Shown here: positions 9,154-18,336 of the stretch, in pieces | How positions within the stretch are numbered: position 1 is the first letter of the stretch | How the letters are laid out: every line of letters starts with the position of its first letter | Source: Cyanobacteriota bacterium erpe_2018_sw_21hr_WHONDRS-SW48-000092_B_bin.40 | GTDB taxonomy: Bacteria > Cyanobacteriota > Vampirovibrionia > Obscuribacterales > Obscuribacteraceae | DNA length: 37,801 bases | Direction of reading: 5' to 3' | NCBI GenBank assembly: GCA_030917395.1 | Contig: JAUPUU010000181.1 | Coordinates: 1-37,801, forward strand | Made by a program: the position numbers and the translations under genes | The notes under the pieces: model-generated | Told to the model about the DNA's origin: nothing | What the model saw: only the letters and a program-made list of their open reading frames with translations | The model's database searches: none

Positions 9154-12100
9154 ATGTGGCCAAATTCCAAGGGCAAGGGTGGCAAGGGGTCGTCAAAGTC
9201 TAACGACGGCGATGATGAAAAACCCCGTACGAAACCCCGCGCCACGAGGACAAAGCTCAAAGCAATGACTGCAGAGGCTGCCAGGGCTCTGCAAGAAACA
9301 GGTGATCTGCCTGTTGCTAAACCACGTATGAGCCCAGAAGAGCTTTTGGAGGCTGAAATCTTCCGTGCCGCAGAACAGGCTTCTGCCGAGCAGGTGTCCC
9401 GAGAAGAGCAGGCTAGAGCCTCAGCGCCAGAGTTTTTGAAGATCCCAGAGCAGTCGGCCAGCCTAGATGATCAATTGTCTGGTGTTTGGAAGGCTCGCTT
9501 GATGGGGGCCAACAAACCAACACCCCAAAACACGGCGATTCCTTCTCCAGCCAATCGCATTGCCATGGAGGCCGCCGAGAGAGCTCGCACCAACGCCCAG
9601 CATGAGTCAATGATCGGTATCGTTGACCGCATGTTCGATCAGTTTCAAAATCTTGCTTATGATTTTAATCAGGTTGCCTCAGCGTCTGACCTAGAGCTGA
9701 CTTGGATTCGCCCCAGTATCAATCGCGAGAATGTTGGCAATTGGCACTCAGGCTCACAGTACATATCTGTTTTTAGTGGTCGCATATCGACTAGATATTG
9801 GACTCTGGTGGTGCGGGGAAGTTTTGAGTCAATAACTGCTCACATAATTCCAGCAGATAAGCTTCTTACCTTTAGTTCTGCTCCGGCGAATTTTATGCCC
9901 ATGCTTGAAATGATGCCATTTTTTGATGGTGCCATTGTCTATTGGAGCGCTGGACAAAAGCAATTGAAGAGCGAGGACATACAGCAGGCAGCAAGAGCAG
10001 TGCTGGATAGTTTGGTGCAAGTTGCCCAGGAGGATATTCCACCAACTAGGCCAATTGACCTCTTTAATCCTAGTAGTCCAAGTATTTCAAGTCAGCTTAC
10101 TACTGGCCCACTACCGGTTGAAACAGCAAAACCGGCAAACAGCTTTCATGAGCCTACGGTGAGCGCCCTTGGTGGCGATATTGATTATTCTGAGCGCTAC
10201 AGACAACATTTTTCTAGCGATTCTTCTTCTAATGTAGGGGCTAATCCTTCCAATCCCGCCAATCAAGCTAATCAATTTCCTGTTCCTGGAGGCTTTGGTG
10301 CTCCAGGGAATGCACCTGCTAGCAACAATTCATTTAACAGCTTCCGCCAGTTTCCGCCGAACCAGGCTACTAATGCCCCGAGCAATAGTGACGATTGGAA
10401 GCCAGTAATTCGCTCTGTTCGAGGTGCCGCTGGTCCTCAGCCGCTTCAGCATATGCGTCAGTTTCAGAATGCTCCAACTGATACTCCCTCTCCAAATTCT
10501 CCAATTACAAATCCGCCAATTACAAACCCGCCTAACTTAAATGCGCCAATGACACCACCGTTTGCCGCTCCTCCAGGTCGAGGCCCGGGACAAAGTCGTG
10601 ATGACGGCTGGCGTGGCGTAGATGTAAATAAATCAGGGTTGCCGCCGGCCGGTGCTCCTACCGGAGGCAAACCACCGTTTCCGCCCTTGCCTGGAACTCC
10701 CACTTTTAACTCTGATTCTTTTGCCGGAGGAAATTCGCAGTCTTTGTCAGGGCAACGTCCCGTCCCTAGCAATATCAATGCGCCTGCCACAGGTGACGAT
10801 TGGAATTTCGTACCTGTAGAAAAAGATTCACCAAAACAGTTTCCGCAACCGGGTCAAGGCGACAGTGGTGCGCGTCCGCCGGTGAATTTCCCTAGCAATC
10901 TTTTTGCCGATATGCCTGCTAGCTTGGGCTTCCCCTCTAGTGGAGCGCCGGGAGTGAATCCAACAGAGCGCCCGAATTTACCGCCCAATCCTAGTCAACA
11001 AGCTCCGGCTCCGCCTTCGGTCACTCCTACTTCTGGTTCGTTTAGGCCTAGTTTCGGCACTACGAAGGCAACCACTTCGTCGTCGACTTCTTCTTCTACT
11101 TCATCCACTTCATCTGCATCGAATACATCTCTTCCATCTAGTAATGCGAGTACTTCTAGCAATTTCAGTACCTCTGGTAATTCTGGCAATTCGGGCAGTT
11201 CTGGAACTTTTGGTACTTCTGGAACTTCTGGTAGTTCTGGCGCTGCCAATTCTTCTAGCTCTTCTAGTCCGTTTGCTCGCCCGTTCTCCGCAGTATCAGC
11301 TTCGAAGTTTGCCACCCCAGCACCGGAGCAACCTAAAGTTCCGCCTGCGCCCCAGCCGCCAATTCATCAAGCACTACCTCAGTCAATACCTCAATCAGTA
11401 CCTCAAGCATTACCGATCTCGCCGCCACCGGCTCCTTTTGCTCCTTTAGAAGAGGAAGATAGCGAGGCTAATCCGTTTTATACTCCGCTTGCTCCTTCGG
11501 CCGGTAGCTCTGGCACTACCAGCAGTGCTTCTCCTTGGGCTACTGCTCCGGCAGCTATGCCTGGTGGTAATAAAGCTGATTTTAATCCCACTGCTAGTAG
11601 CATTCAGAGCGGCATGCTTGCTCCTCCGCCTGCGCCATTACCGAGTAAGGAAGACCCGGCTCAAACCACTTTCTTTGAACCGCAGCCGCCAGTTACGGAT
11701 ATAGAAGCTGAGGAGACAAAGACTGTTGAGATAGCCTCAGTTGGGCAATTCAGTGCTGATCGCTTCGCTTCTGAAATAGCTAATCAGGTATTGCCTGCAC
11801 CGATTTTACAACCAGCATCGAATCCTAGTCAGCACTTAGGGGCACCGCCCGCCGTTGAAATTGCTGCCCTTGTTGAAGAGCCCGAAGCTAAGTCTCAACC
11901 AGAGCCGGAACCAGAAGCTGAACTAGAGGCGAAGTCTGAGCCAGAGTCTGAGCCAGAGTCTGAGCCAGAGTCTGAGCCAGAGTCTGAGAAAGAACATGGC
12001 GGGGAATCTGAAGCTGAGCTAGAAGTTGGTCCAGAGTCGAAGATTGCGGCTGAGCCAGAGCAAGAAACTGAGCAAGAGCCAGAGCAAGAGCCAGAGCAAG

Positions 12101-13506
12101 AGTCAGAGCTAGAAGCTGAACTAGAAGCTGAACTAGAGGCGAAGATTGAGCCCGAGCCAGAACAAGAAACTGAGCAAGAGTCAGAGCTAGAAGCTGAGCA
12201 AGACGCTGAGCAAGCCGCTGAAGTAGAGGCGAAGATTGAGCCCGAATCTGAGGAAGAACATGGCGGGAAATCTGAAGCTGAGCTAGAAGTTGGACTAGAG
12301 GCGAAGATTGCGGCCGAGCCAGAACAAGAAGCTCAGCAAGAAGCAGAACTTGAGGCGAAGGCTGAGGCTGAGCCGGAGCCAGAGCTAGAAGCTGAGCAAG
12401 AGCTAGAAGCTGAGCAAGAGCCTGAGGAAGCCCCAGAACTAGAAGAAGAACTAGAGGCAGAACTAGAAGCAAAGATAGAGTCTGAGTCCGACCTTGAACT
12501 AGAGACAGAAGCTGAGCAGTCCGAAGACGAGCAAGCGGAAGAGGAGCAGAACGAGGCTTTAGAAGTTAAGAGCCTGGTTGATGAAGAGAGCATTGAAGAG
12601 AATATCGATGATCGCAACGAAGATTCCGCTCAAGATAGTTTCGATGATGCTGATGAAGATTTCGAGTCAGAGGCTGATTTGGAGGTTGCTTCCTCAGAAT
12701 CTAAATTGGAATATGAGTTAGACTCGGCACCCGAGTTTGCTGGGCAAGAAGAAGACGATGCTGAAGCTGTTGAAGAAGAATTGTCCGCGGAAGATCTCGA
12801 TGAAGAGCTCGATGAAGAGCTCGATGAAGATCTCGATGAAGAAGAGCTAAATGATGATGAGCATAGCGGTGAAGAATCTACTGACTTCAACAGCGAAGTA
12901 TTGCAAGAGCAGTCTTTATCTGATGAAGACAGCTCTTTTGACGACCCAGAAGAGGAGCTTAGCGAAGATTTTGTTTCCGCTAATGCTGAAGCCGCTGGTG
13001 AAAATATGGGTCAGGTTGGCTCTGAGCTTGCTAGTCTTTCCGCCATTGAAGAAGAGACAGTTGAGTCGATTGCTGAGCTAGAACAAGAGTTGACTCAATC
13101 TGCTGCCGAACTCAGTCAGTCTGGTGATACTTCCTTATCTGTCTCTTCATCTGCTAGCCCGTGGCGCGGACCTAACACTCTTGAATCGTCGCCGACTGAA
13201 GCCTATTCTTCTCATGTCATTGATTCACCGGCGCCTATGCCTGAATTCGCGCCGATCTCAGCCTCGCTTGGTAGCTCTGCACCATCTGTGGTAGCAGCCA
13301 ATGAGCACTCTTTGAAGAGTGAAATCGACAGGGTCATAACTGCTTTTGACAAAGAACTTGAATTGATCTCGACTAAAGGGTCAGATGCCTTTGCTAGACG
13401 CGATCTCAAAGGCGCTGAGCATATGATCAAGTTGGCCGAGATGATAAGCGAGTACAAGTCTGGTCTCGCCAAATTGAAAGACGAATACGATAAGGACCTG
13501 ACTTAA
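9154..13506 (+). CDS. Very large low-complexity acidic protein, unknown function
   Basis: I do not recognise this 1450-residue protein. The start is firm: ggagg at 9139-9143 is 10 nt before the ATG. Residues 1-150 are basic then Ala/Glu-rich. About 150-297 is the only clearly globular part (from MIGIVDRMFDQF to VQVAQEDIPP). About 298-910 is disordered, rich in Pro/Asn/Gly/Ser, and includes a Ser/Thr-only stretch (about 640-700) and repeated short motifs DDWKPV, DDGWRGV and DDWNFV. About 910-1290 is extremely acidic and repetitive (Glu-Pro-Glu-Ser, Glu-Ala-Glu-Leu). About 1384-1450 is a predicted amphipathic coiled coil. It has no signal peptide or membrane span, so it is probably cytoplasmic. 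Its stop is 5 bp from the stop of a convergent Ser/Thr kinase gene; the Ser/Thr-rich region makes it an attractive kinase substrate, which is inference. Scaffold, condensate-forming or phosphoprotein roles are all open. Confidence 0.85.
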   Translation: MWPNSKGKGGKGSSKSNDGDDEKPRTKPRATRTKLKAMTAEAARALQETGDLPVAKPRMSPEELLEAEIFRAAEQASAEQVSREEQARASAPEFLKIPEQSASLDDQLSGVWKARLMGANKPTPQNTAIPSPANRIAMEAAERARTNAQHESMIGIVDRMFDQFQNLAYDFNQVASASDLELTWIRPSINRENVGNWHSGSQYISVFSGRISTRYWTLVVRGSFESITAHIIPADKLLTFSSAPANFMPMLEMMPFFDGAIVYWSAGQKQLKSEDIQQAARAVLDSLVQVAQEDIPPTRPIDLFNPSSPSISSQLTTGPLPVETAKPANSFHEPTVSALGGDIDYSERYRQHFSSDSSSNVGANPSNPANQANQFPVPGGFGAPGNAPASNNSFNSFRQFPPNQATNAPSNSDDWKPVIRSVRGAAGPQPLQHMRQFQNAPTDTPSPNSPITNPPITNPPNLNAPMTPPFAAPPGRGPGQSRDDGWRGVDVNKSGLPPAGAPTGGKPPFPPLPGTPTFNSDSFAGGNSQSLSGQRPVPSNINAPATGDDWNFVPVEKDSPKQFPQPGQGDSGARPPVNFPSNLFADMPASLGFPSSGAPGVNPTERPNLPPNPSQQAPAPPSVTPTSGSFRPSFGTTKATTSSSTSSSTSSTSSASNTSLPSSNASTSSNFSTSGNSGNSGSSGTFGTSGTSGSSGAANSSSSSSPFARPFSAVSASKFATPAPEQPKVPPAPQPPIHQALPQSIPQSVPQALPISPPPAPFAPLEEEDSEANPFYTPLAPSAGSSGTTSSASPWATAPAAMPGGNKADFNPTASSIQSGMLAPPPAPLPSKEDPAQTTFFEPQPPVTDIEAEETKTVEIASVGQFSADRFASEIANQVLPAPILQPASNPSQHLGAPPAVEIAALVEEPEAKSQPEPEPEAELEAKSEPESEPESEPESEPESEKEHGGESEAELEVGPESKIAAEPEQETEQEPEQEPEQESELEAELEAELEAKIEPEPEQETEQESELEAEQDAEQAAEVEAKIEPESEEEHGGKSEAELEVGLEAKIAAEPEQEAQQEAELEAKAEAEPEPELEAEQELEAEQEPEEAPELEEELEAELEAKIESESDLELETEAEQSEDEQAEEEQNEALEVKSLVDEESIEENIDDRNEDSAQDSFDDADEDFESEADLEVASSESKLEYELDSAPEFAGQEEDDAEAVEEELSAEDLDEELDEELDEDLDEEELNDDEHSGEESTDFNSEVLQEQSLSDEDSSFDDPEEELSEDFVSANAEAAGENMGQVGSELASLSAIEEETVESIAELEQELTQSAAELSQSGDTSLSVSSSASPWRGPNTLESSPTEAYSSHVIDSPAPMPEFAPISASLGSSAPSVVAANEHSLKSEIDRVITAFDKELELISTKGSDAFARRDLKGAEHMIKLAEMISEYKSGLAKLKDEYDKDLT
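11934..11988 (+). repeat. 12-bp tandem repeat encoding Ser-Glu-Pro-Glu
   Basis: About four to five nearly perfect copies of tctgagccagag follow each other in frame inside the acidic region of the large protein. The low divergence between copies suggests recent expansion by slippage. Confidence 0.85.
11992..12330 (+). repeat. 264-bp segmental duplication in the acidic region
   Basis: A block starting gaacatggcggg at 11992 recurs at 12256 with few changes over about 75 bp (encoding EHGG, then SEAELEVG and KIAAEPEQE). The offset of 264 bp is a multiple of three, so the frame is kept. A shorter block, gaggcgaagattgagcccga, also occurs twice between the two copies. Confidence 0.8.
12795..12845 (+). 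repeat. 12-bp tandem repeat encoding Leu-Asp-Glu-Glu
   Basis: Four copies of ctcgatgaagag (or gat in place of the final gag) lie in frame and add a short Leu-Asp-Glu-Glu array near the end of the acidic region. Confidence 0.75.
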
Positions 13507-13511
13507 GAAGC

Positions 13512-14966
13512 TTAGTTTGTTGCTCCCTGTTGTTCTGGCTGCGAACTGGGCAGCGCATTCTGTTCTCCAGATGGCTGTTCATGGCTTTCATTGGTTGGTT
13601 CTGAAAATGGAGACTGATTGTCTTCTGGACCGCCGACCAAGGCTTTGACTGTAAACGCCAAAAATTGACTGATGGCTTCAGCATTACTAATGATGGCAAT
13701 TAATGCTAGCGAAAATAGCAGCGAAGTCATTGCCACTATGAGTAGTTGCTTACCTCGACTGAGGCTGCGTTTTTCGGGGATTCCATGCAGTGTGGTACTG
13801 CGCTTGCGCTTTTGTTTGGTCGCTTCTACCAGGTCTTTTTTTGACGGTATTTTGCGCTCGGCAGTTTTTTTTGTTTCTGCTTTTGCTTCAATTTTTTGCG
13901 ATTGAGAGCGGAGCTTGTCGGAAGTCGCTACATTCTCACTAGGTCTCTTCATGCCGGTTGCCGAAACTTTTGCTTTGTTGCTTTTGACTGCGGTAGGCAG
14001 TGGCAGTTCGGTTGTTGCTTTGGCACTGAGCGCTGCCTCTAGATCTTTGCGCATAAGCCCCAGTGACTGATAGCGATTCTCCGGTTGTTTTGCCATGGCG
14101 GACATGACAATTTTTTCGAGACTGGCGGGAATTTTTAGATCTGGCCGAATCTGGCCGAATGGTGCTGGATCATCTGAAATCTGTTTAGTCATTGTGTCAG
14201 CATAGTTTCGGCCAAGAAAGGGCACCTTGCCTGTCAGGCTTTCATACATGACTATTCCTAAGGAATAAATATCAGATCTGGCATCGACCGGTGCGCCCAT
14301 GCATTGCTCTGGACTCATATAAATTGGCGAGCCCCACACTTCACCCATTCGCGTTAGGCGCTGCGCTTCTTCGGCCATTTTAGCGATACCAAAATCCACG
14401 ACTTTGACATAGTCGTTGGTGGTGCCTTGCCTGGTTAACATGATGTTGCCTGGTTTGATGTCCCGGTGAATTGCACCTTGTCTGTGTGCGTGTTCAATTG
14501 CCGCGCAAACTTGCACAAATACGTCTTGAAATCGTTCAGGCTCAAGATGATTTTCGCGAGCAAGCAAATCTGTAAGGTTTTCTCCTACGAGATAATCCAT
14601 AACAAAATATGGTTGCCCTTTGGCACTTGAGCCATAGGCATGAAGATTGACAATGCGGGGGTGATTTAGCCTACTGAGTAGCTCCGCTTCTCGCTGAAAG
14701 CGTTTGACCACCATGTCGTCAGTCATGCCTGCTGTGCGCAAAGTTTTGACTGCCACTATCTTTCCGGTGTCTTTTACTTTGGCCTTATAGACTACACTCA
14801 TGCCACCGCGGCCGATTACACTTAGAACCCAGTAGCGACCGCCAAGAGTGGCGCCCACGAGCAGATCTCTAAAATCATTTGGAATTTGAATGCGATAGAG
14901 CGGTGGCTTACCGGTGTGCGGAAGCGTTCGCAGGCTTGGTGCTGGAGATCTTGCATAGTGAGGCAT
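13512..14966 (-). CDS. Membrane-anchored Ser/Thr protein kinase (PknB-like)
   Basis: A Hanks-type kinase of 484 residues. The kinase domain (about 45-310) has the glycine loop GRGGMSVV (52-59), the ATP lysine in AVKTL (K74), catalytic HRDIKPGN (168-175), DFG (191-193), the MSPEQ activation segment (217-221) and DARSDIYSLG. All catalytic residues are present. A basic Lys/Thr/Ser juxtamembrane stretch (about 315-405) leads to one membrane helix at about 407-428 and a short outer tail of about 50 residues rich in Ser/Gln/Glu. No PASTA or other sensor domain is visible, so the ligand is unknown. It starts 23 bp after the DUF445 gene stop on the same strand, suggesting an operon. The Shine-Dalgarno site is weak, which also fits coupling to the upstream gene. 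Confidence 0.93.
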   Translation of the reverse strand: MPHYARSPAPSLRTLPHTGKPPLYRIQIPNDFRDLLVGATLGGRYWVLSVIGRGGMSVVYKAKVKDTGKIVAVKTLRTAGMTDDMVVKRFQREAELLSRLNHPRIVNLHAYGSSAKGQPYFVMDYLVGENLTDLLARENHLEPERFQDVFVQVCAAIEHAHRQGAIHRDIKPGNIMLTRQGTTNDYVKVVDFGIAKMAEEAQRLTRMGEVWGSPIYMSPEQCMGAPVDARSDIYSLGIVMYESLTGKVPFLGRNYADTMTKQISDDPAPFGQIRPDLKIPASLEKIVMSAMAKQPENRYQSLGLMRKDLEAALSAKATTELPLPTAVKSNKAKVSATGMKRPSENVATSDKLRSQSQKIEAKAETKKTAERKIPSKKDLVEATKQKRKRSTTLHGIPEKRSLSRGKQLLIVAMTSLLFSLALIAIISNAEAISQFLAFTVKALVGGPEDNQSPFSEPTNESHEQPSGEQNALPSSQPEQQGATN

Positions 14967-14989
14967 CTGCTTAAAAGCTTACCTGCGAT

Positions 14990-16267
14990 TTAAGGGGCGA
15001 TGGCGTTGACAACGATTTGTACGAACCCGAGCATCAAACCAATTAGGCCACCGAACAATTCTAGGACTTTCAATTCTTGGCTGCAAATTCTCTTGACGAG
15101 AGCTTCTAGTTGCTGAGCGGTAAATAAATCTATTTTGGTAGCAATCAGGTTATACATACCCAATGCCGGGATGGCCTTCTCTAGCAGTTCGCCAAGCTCT
15201 CGTTTGAGATACGAATGGGTGAATTGTGAAAGATCGTTCTTAGCTCTCTCTAGCCAGACTTCAGGAATTGACTCCGGGTTGAAGCGGACGATTGATTGAC
15301 GCACCGCACTCATGGCCTCGCCTTCGACCTTTCTCACCGAAAGCAAGATGTCGGCTTTATGCTCAACCAAGAAAGATTCAACAAATGAGACCATATTGGC
15401 CTTAAATTTGGCGATGCTCTGCAGAGGCATCGAACTAAGATCGAAGTTGGCAATTTGAATAGCCAGTTGATCTCGGATACCAAAGCGCTTGGTTAAATCA
15501 GCAATTAGCTTTTCTGACTCTTCTGGCTCTTTCTCTAAATAGTTGCGACACTCATAGCAAACTCTTTTAACACCAATGATTTTTGCCAGAATCTTATAAG
15601 GCGTGCTGGCATGAGCATTGATAGATTCGTCTAGCGAACTAATATTCTGTGGGCTAAGTAAGGTAATTAGCGATGAGCGAACTTTTGCTGGTGTGAGAAA
15701 AGCTTCCAGAATACGGGCGGCAAATTCATTGGCCTGGTCAAGAGAGATGCGCGCTGTCAGCACTACTTGATCGAAGACTTTTTCAGTTATGGCTGCGACC
15801 TTACTGTCTTTACCATGCTCCAACGATTCTATTGTCGAGCGAACAAAGTGCTCCATTAAGGTGGGGCTTAGTTCAGCTATATCTGAGGCTAGTCTGTGCA
15901 GTTTGGTGGTGTCTCTGAACTCTTTCAGTACCGAGTCGACAAACAAGCCGATGGCCAAGTGGATGTTGGCTTCTGTCAGTAGAAGCTCAACTTGAACCTT
16001 AATATCTTTTGGTGTGAGTAAAGTTTCAGTTATGGTTCCGGCAACAGCTTGAGCTAGTTTGGCTCGTCGCTTAGGAAAAATGCCCGGAGTCAGTGGTAAT
16101 TGGATTTTTGTGAACGGTATATACCAGGCTTCATAGGGCCGGAAAAGAGCTGCTACAGCCATCCATGTAGCTAAGTAGCCATGGGCAAAATAAAGAAACG
16201 GGGGCATGATAACTTTCCAAAAAGTTGCATGCTGTGAGGCAAATAGCGACGCCCAATGAAATTCCAT
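14990..16267 (-). CDS. DUF445 family membrane protein
   Basis: A 425-residue member of DUF445 (YheB/YjiN-like). The N-terminal hallmark is GYLATWMAVAALFRPYEAW followed by LPLTPGIFPKRRAKLAQAVAG, matching the family pattern of a membrane helix, LFRP, and a Pro-Arg-Arg turn. The long middle is helical and soluble, with a terminal hydrophobic helix ending VQIVVNAIAP, so both ends are probably membrane-associated. Cellular role is unknown for the family. The ATG at 16267 has aggaaagg rather far upstream (about 14 nt). An internal ATG at 16207, preceded by ggaaag at 5 nt, gives a start closer to the family norm and may be the true one. Confidence 0.87.
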   Translation of the reverse strand: MEFHWASLFASQHATFWKVIMPPFLYFAHGYLATWMAVAALFRPYEAWYIPFTKIQLPLTPGIFPKRRAKLAQAVAGTITETLLTPKDIKVQVELLLTEANIHLAIGLFVDSVLKEFRDTTKLHRLASDIAELSPTLMEHFVRSTIESLEHGKDSKVAAITEKVFDQVVLTARISLDQANEFAARILEAFLTPAKVRSSLITLLSPQNISSLDESINAHASTPYKILAKIIGVKRVCYECRNYLEKEPEESEKLIADLTKRFGIRDQLAIQIANFDLSSMPLQSIAKFKANMVSFVESFLVEHKADILLSVRKVEGEAMSAVRQSIVRFNPESIPEVWLERAKNDLSQFTHSYLKRELGELLEKAIPALGMYNLIATKIDLFTAQQLEALVKRICSQELKVLELFGGLIGLMLGFVQIVVNAIAP

Positions 16268-16368
16268 GTTTTGGTTTTTTGCCTTTCCTGATGCCTTTGA
16301 GTTGCCTGCGAAATTTCAAGCTTAGATAGGAGTTATTTTAAGCGCTCTGATAACACCTTGACCTCTCC

Positions 16369-16374
16369 TATAAT
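16369..16374 (+). promoter_or_regulatory. -10 element upstream of the first TPR gene
   Basis: A perfect TATAAT sits 35 bp before the TTG start at 16410. The -35 position 17 bp upstream (tctgat, 16346-16351) matches consensus poorly, at 3 of 6 bases. Confidence 0.45.
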
Positions 16375-16409
16375 GACTTGTTGTTTTCTTTCTCGCCAGC
16401 GGTTCACCA

Positions 16410-17435
16410 TTGCCTCACCACAAAATCACTACGGCAGTTTCAAAGTCTAGCCTTGCAGCTGCACCAGCGCGCCTTCTTGCTGTCCGTATGGCAACCATTC
16501 TTGCTGCCTCGGGGCTGGCGCTGTGTTGTCCAGCGCTTTACTGCCCAGTTGCGGCATCACCCCTGTCTGGTTTGAACAATCTAACCAGTTTCAAATCACC
16601 GAAAACTGAGAGCGAACAGGTGATGAAGCAAGTTTATCAGCTAGAAAAGACCGACACCTTGACAGGGTTGACCCAGGCAACGCGGCTCTTGGAAGGCTTG
16701 ATTGCCAAAAGACGTGACGTTGCTGAGGCCCATCTTGAGTTGGGACGCATCCAGAATAGGCTTGGCAACCAGGATCAAGCAATTATGTCTTTGATGGAAG
16801 CCCTGACTTTGCTTAGTGACAATCCAATAAAAGGGCTTGAGGCTCGTGAAACTATTGGCGCTATCTATATGAAGCGTGGCAATTATGACGAGGCCGGTGG
16901 TCAGTTCAAGAAAATAGTTGAGGCATCTCCAACTAATGTCACTGCCCGTGGCAATCTTGGCATCTGCTTAGAACAAATTGGATTTGTTGATTTAGCCATA
17001 GATGAGTTTAAGAAAGTACTTGCGGTTGAGCCTAATAATTTTGTCTCTCTCTATAATCTTGGTCTAGCGTCATCGCTAAAAGGCGATTACAACCAGGCTT
17101 CTGTCTATTTTGAAAAGGCGATGACTAAAAATCAGAGAGATCCGCAGGTGGCAATGGCTGTCTTGGGTTTAGCCTCGTGCTATGAGGCCAAGCAGCAGTA
17201 TCCAGAAGCAAAGCTGATGATTGATAAGGTGATATCAATTGATGCACGCAATCACTATGCGTATTTGGCCAAGGCTCGTATTTACGAGGCCCTCAAAGAG
17301 CCGGGCAAGGCCATTGAATGTATTCGCAAGGCCATGCAAATTGCGCCGAACGATAATAATTGCAAAGCGGCCATGAGTGAGTTGTTGATCAAAAGTGTGC
17401 CGAATACTGCTAGTTTAGATCGGCTAGTACATTAG
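16410..17435 (+). CDS. Secreted or membrane-anchored TPR-repeat protein
   Basis: A 341-residue protein with an N-terminal export signal: a basic stretch, a hydrophobic run (ATILAASGLALCCPALYC) and a Pro-Val-Ala-Ala-Ser cleavage-like site near residue 48. From about residue 95 there are at least five tetratricopeptide repeats with the usual spacing, such as AEAHLELGRIQNRLGNQDQAI and FVSLYNLGLASSLKGDYNQA. TPRs are protein-binding scaffolds; the partner is unknown. The start is TTG, chosen because it lies just after a TATAAT element. An in-frame ATG at 16488 would remove the basic leader. Another secreted TPR gene follows 67 bp later on the same strand, so the two may be co-expressed. Confidence 0.82.
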   Translation: MPHHKITTAVSKSSLAAAPARLLAVRMATILAASGLALCCPALYCPVAASPLSGLNNLTSFKSPKTESEQVMKQVYQLEKTDTLTGLTQATRLLEGLIAKRRDVAEAHLELGRIQNRLGNQDQAIMSLMEALTLLSDNPIKGLEARETIGAIYMKRGNYDEAGGQFKKIVEASPTNVTARGNLGICLEQIGFVDLAIDEFKKVLAVEPNNFVSLYNLGLASSLKGDYNQASVYFEKAMTKNQRDPQVAMAVLGLASCYEAKQQYPEAKLMIDKVISIDARNHYAYLAKARIYEALKEPGKAIECIRKAMQIAPNDNNCKAAMSELLIKSVPNTASLDRLVH

Positions 17436-17502
17436 CTAGATTAGAGAGTTAGTTACAGTCCTGAATTTCTGAAGTTGTGAATTTTAAGTGAGGTATATGA
17501 AA

Positions 17503-18336
17503 ATGCGGGTTCTATCTGATTTGTCGCTTAAGGCTGTAGCTACTGGTTTGGCCTGCGCCAGTCTAGTGGGCATGGCGTTGCCTGGCTTCTGCGATGACAA
17601 AGACGCTGAAGATATTAAGAGTGCGATTTTCAGATATCAGGCTGCTGCCGAGCAGAATCCGAGCAATCCTGTTAATCATGTCAAATTAGGCAAGGCCTAT
17701 TTGATGGGTGGTGAAACCGATAAGGCTATCGAATCTTTCAAAGCCGCAGTCAAGCTTAATAGTGAAGATCCTGAAGTCTATATGGGATTGGCACGTTGTT
17801 ATGGCCGTAAAAATGATGTGCAGCAAGCCTGCGACAGTATCAAAGAAGCTGTACGCCTGGCCCCGACAAAGGCTCAATATCATTTGAAATATGCTCAGTT
17901 GCTATCTCGCAACGAGAAGAAGCTCGACCAAGCTCTGCAAGAATTCAAGCAAGCAATCAAGTTAGACAGCAAGGATGCCGCAGCTCACCGCGATTATGGC
18001 GCTGCGCTGGGCTTGAAAGGTGATTTCCCTGGACAGATTGCTGAAGAAAAAATTGCTCTTACTCTCGCTCCTGACAGCGCTGATGCTCATTTCTACATGG
18101 GTTCAGCCTATGCCGCTTCCAATAAAGGCAGTGAGGCCCTCCCTTACCTGCAGCGCTGCGTAGAGCTAGACAAGAAGAATGCTGATGCTTACCGCTTATT
18201 AGCGGCAATCATGGCTTCGAACCACAAATTCAAAGAAGCCATCGATTATGCTCAATCGGCTGTCAATATCCATCCTGACAACAAAGCATATACAACTACT
18301 CTAGAGAAAATAAAACTGGCCTCTAAAGCTAAGTAA
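17503..18336 (+). CDS. Secreted TPR-repeat protein
   Basis: A 277-residue exported protein with a signal peptide (a basic start, then hydrophobic ATGLACASLVGMALPGFC, cleavage near residue 30) and about six TPRs from residue 40 to 270, including NHVKLGKAYLMGGETDKAI and DAYRLLAAIMASNHKFKEAI. The start chosen is the ATG at 17503 because gtgagg (17488-17493) is 9 nt upstream; in-frame GTG 17488 and ATG 17497 overlap or crowd that site. The first repeats resemble those of the gene upstream, so the pair may be a duplication. It is probably periplasmic. No specific function can be assigned. Confidence 0.84.
   Translation: MRVLSDLSLKAVATGLACASLVGMALPGFCDDKDAEDIKSAIFRYQAAAEQNPSNPVNHVKLGKAYLMGGETDKAIESFKAAVKLNSEDPEVYMGLARCYGRKNDVQQACDSIKEAVRLAPTKAQYHLKYAQLLSRNEKKLDQALQEFKQAIKLDSKDAAAHRDYGAALGLKGDFPGQIAEEKIALTLAPDSADAHFYMGSAYAASNKGSEALPYLQRCVELDKKNADAYRLLAAIMASNHKFKEAIDYAQSAVNIHPDNKAYTTTLEKIKLASKAK

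Noticed and set aside
11888-12472. 194-codon minus-strand frame, Leu/Ala/Gln-rich
   Set aside because: It is the antisense of the Glu-rich repeats (ctc/ctt/gct codons) of the large plus-strand protein; it has no ribosome site and no recognisable content.
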